Of a DNA stretch of 64,000 nucleotides, positions 62,413-64,000 are shown one piece after another. A program made the position numbers and the translations under genes. The stretch comes from Flavobacteriales bacterium (GTDB lineage: Bacteria; Bacteroidota; Bacteroidia; Flavobacteriales_D; Crocinitomicaceae): assembly GCA_013373595.1 (NCBI GenBank), contig JABXHO010000032.1, positions 25,063 through 89,062 of the forward strand. The letters run 5' to 3'. Within the stretch, counting starts at the first letter, position 1. Every line of letters starts with the position of its first letter. The notes beneath the pieces were generated by a model, which saw only the letters and a list, made by a program, of their open reading frames with translations, searched no databases and was not told the origin of the DNA.

Positions 62413-63507
62413 CTACTTCGAAAAGACGCTCGTCAATTGATCCAAGACTTTGCCTCCATTGGAGACGGTTACCTCACCAATTTTATCGGCAATTTTCTCG
62501 ATGTATTCCATCTCTTTCAATTTGAAGAGCATATCGTTTTCTTCCATCAATTTTGCTGTATTCAAAAGGCTTCGCGTTGCCGCAGTTTCCTCTCTTCGAG
62601 CGATGGTGTTGGCTTCCGCACTTTTTTGTGCCACCAACACTTTGTTCATGATGTCTTTCACTTCACCTGGAAGCACGATATCGCGGATACCTGCTGTTAG
62701 TACTTCAACACCTAAATTCATTGCTTTCACCCGAACGTAATCCAACACGAAGTCTGTTACTTTTTCTTTGGCAGCCAGCAATTCATCCAAGGTTAATGTA
62801 CCTACGAACCCACGCAATCCTAATTGAATCAATGTGTACAATTGCTTTTCGAAATCTTTCGAGTCGAGCAATGCCTTTTGAGCATCCACTACTTTGTAGT
62901 TCGCTTGGAAATTGATTCGCAACGCGGCTTTGTCTTTCGTCAACATTTCTTGTCCAGAAAGTTCCAATTGAATTTGGCGCATATCGATTTTTAAGACTTC
63001 CACAGGTGTTGTTCCTTTGGTGAAGAAGTACAAACCTTTCGATAGGACGCGTTCGAATTTACCATCGAAGAACAACAAACCTTCCTCGCTTGATTCAATT
63101 TTGAACTCGTGCAAGAATTCCTTCAGGTTGAAGTTTCTCAGCATCGATTTTTCAATCACGTTAACGCTTTCTGGATCATTTAAATCCAAGGTTACCACTT
63201 TCAACTCAACCAAACCTTTGAAGTAGAAGTAACGACCTGGGCGAAGAATCTCCGAAAAGTTTTTCCCAAAGTAGCTTAACGCGATTTCGTTATCGGCAAT
63301 TTCGACTACTTCCGTTGCCTGCTTGAAGCGCTCATCCGCTAGCATCACATCAATCATTTGTGGAGCTCGGAATATTTCCGACTTTGAGTACACTACTGCA
63401 TTTTCACGCATGCTCAACCAATGCGATCCTTCCGTGATCAATCTGTTGTAGTCTCCATTTTTGAAGACGATTGCTACTTTTCCTACGTTAATTCTAACTC
63501 GTTTCAT
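62413..63507 (-). CDS. Slipin / SPFH (band 7) family protein
   Basis: 364 residues. SPFH core at ~130-300 (VEVLKIDMRQIQLELSGQEMLTKDKAALRINFQANYKV; ELLAAKEKVTDFVLDYV; GVEVLTAGIRDIVLPGEVKDIMNKVLVAQKSAEANTIARREE), ending in a coiled helix. The N-terminal ~130 residues replace the usual membrane hairpin, so it is probably a peripheral or cytoplasmic slipin scaffold. Such proteins organise membrane domains or regulate partner proteases; no NfeD-like partner is next to it. Confidence 0.88.
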   Translation of the reverse strand: MKRVRINVGKVAIVFKNGDYNRLITEGSHWLSMRENAVVYSKSEIFRAPQMIDVMLADERFKQATEVVEIADNEIALSYFGKNFSEILRPGRYFYFKGLVELKVVTLDLNDPESVNVIEKSMLRNFNLKEFLHEFKIESSEEGLLFFDGKFERVLSKGLYFFTKGTTPVEVLKIDMRQIQLELSGQEMLTKDKAALRINFQANYKVVDAQKALLDSKDFEKQLYTLIQLGLRGFVGTLTLDELLAAKEKVTDFVLDYVRVKAMNLGVEVLTAGIRDIVLPGEVKDIMNKVLVAQKSAEANTIARREETAATRSLLNTAKLMEENDMLFKLKEMEYIEKIADKIGEVTVSNGGKVLDQLTSVFSK

Positions 63508-63871
63508 CTTATTATTGAGTTTTACTTATTAATACTATTTCATAGAAAGGAACACAAAGCGATCACCTTCCACAATCGGGCGCCGAATTGAGCAATAGTG
63601 TTTGCGAACTGTTTTCGTTCTTCATTGATCTCTGAAAAGAGAAAAAATCCGAAGGTCAAAGAGCAGACATTCACCAAAAGCGGTATCCTTCGTTACCGGA
63701 TAGTTTTGGGTTGAAATCGGGGGCTTCGCATGAATGAAGCTAACATTTACATCCCTTGTTGCTTTGCAACGGCTTGCTCAGCCCCCGATTTCCGATCCAC
63801 TTTGTGCACCTAGCTTGATGTTTTTTACAAGGACATCTCCTTTTGTTGGGTGTGTATGTTTTGAGCATACA
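63508..63871. other. Intergenic region with long inverted repeat
   Basis: Between slipin and the tRNA-like array. GAAATCGGGGGCT (63713-63725) and AGCCCCCGATTTC (63780-63792) are a perfect 13-bp inverted repeat around 54 bp; the arms again begin GGGGGCTTCG / end GCTCAGCCCCC as in the REP family. No protein gene seen. Confidence 0.5.
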
Positions 63872-63998
63872 TTAAACCACTACTCTACCAGCTGAGTTAC
63901 TTTGTTCTTTAACAAAGAGAGGATTCGAACCTCCGACCAATGGGCTGTTATTCTTACCAAACTGAACTACCTCTTTCGAGGGGAGGATTCGAACCTCC
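63853..63998 (-). tRNA. tRNA-like array with hairpin-joined acceptor strands (non-canonical)
   Basis: Minus strand, in order: T-arm GGAGG-TTCGAAT-CCTCC; hairpin CCTC-GAAA-GAGG; TA; D-arm GTTC...GAAT; then CCCAT; variable loop TGGTC; T-arm GGAGG-TTCGAAT-CCTCT; hairpin CTTTGTT-AAAG-AACAAAG; TA; D-arm ACTC-AGCTGGTA-GAGT; A; GTGGT; then a stem-loop GTATG-CTCAAAA-CATAC like an anticodon arm with CAA. Acceptor strands pair across short loops to the next 5' half, not within one ordinary tRNA. Either permuted tRNA genes or degenerate tRNA repeats; the window ends inside the array. Confidence 0.4.
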
Positions 63999-64000
63999 GA

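Noticed and set aside
1..64000. CRISPR array, rRNA operon, insertion sequence or prophage
   Set aside because: No regularly spaced repeat array, rRNA sequence, transposase or phage structural module was seen; the only phage-like domain is the tailspike-peptidase-like gene at 18390-19154.

Overview
The window looks like chromosome of a member of Bacteroidota, most likely Flavobacteriia (a Crocinitomicaceae/Cryomorphaceae-type relative is a guess). Supporting signs: secreted proteins with a C-terminal type IX secretion sorting domain; a FecI/FecR pair of the Bacteroidetes sigma family; DUF2807, DUF4837, DUF3109 and DUF481 proteins; and promoters of the TTG-N19-TAnnTTTG kind instead of sigma70 boxes. 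GC is low to moderate and falls further in the accessory stretches.

Layout. 1-4.1 kb: a DUF2807 lipoprotein and a sigma / anti-sigma / STN-domain operon. 4.3-14.2 kb: a secreted tricorn-type protease; a TetR-controlled flavin monooxygenase with two palindromic operators; and a pair made of a LodB-like flavoprotein and a catalase-LodA fusion. 14.4-21 kb: a T9SS cargo protein, a second DUF2807 protein, a metallophosphoesterase, a tailspike-peptidase-like protein under a LuxR regulator, and comF. 21.3-24.8 kb: class Ia ribonucleotide reductase (nrdB-nrdA). 25-37.6 kb: housekeeping genes, namely YjbQ, DUF3109, rimP-nusA-infB behind a leader hairpin, tatA, gatA, a LysM transglycosylase and two glycosyltransferases.

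37.6-39.35 kb is an AT-rich AAA-ATPase + DUF4276 cassette that looks like a defence module. It abuts a UbiA-like gene that has no ordinary start codon. 40.2-42.6 kb carries phenylalanine hydroxylase and its pterin recycling enzyme, behind what reads as a complete tyrosine attenuator: promoter, 17-residue leader peptide with four Tyr and one Phe, antiterminator and terminator. 43.6-56.1 kb is an AT-rich accessory region with a TPR histidine kinase and NarL regulator, lipoproteins, a broken outer-membrane gene, a subtilase, a lipoprotein-HtrA fusion, a PIN remnant and a thaumatin-like protein. 56.2-61 kb encodes one polypeptide made of two UvrA-like halves, with a REPIN-like element read in frame through it. 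61-63.5 kb holds a DsbA/FrnE protein, thioredoxin and slipin. The right edge holds a tRNA-like array in which acceptor strands fold on each other as closed hairpins, an order expected of permuted tRNA genes or of degenerate tRNA repeats.

The strongest candidates for something new are the Tyr attenuator in front of phhA, the catalase-LodA fusion, the ATPase-DUF4276 cassette, the REPIN inside the double UvrA gene, and the tRNA-like array.
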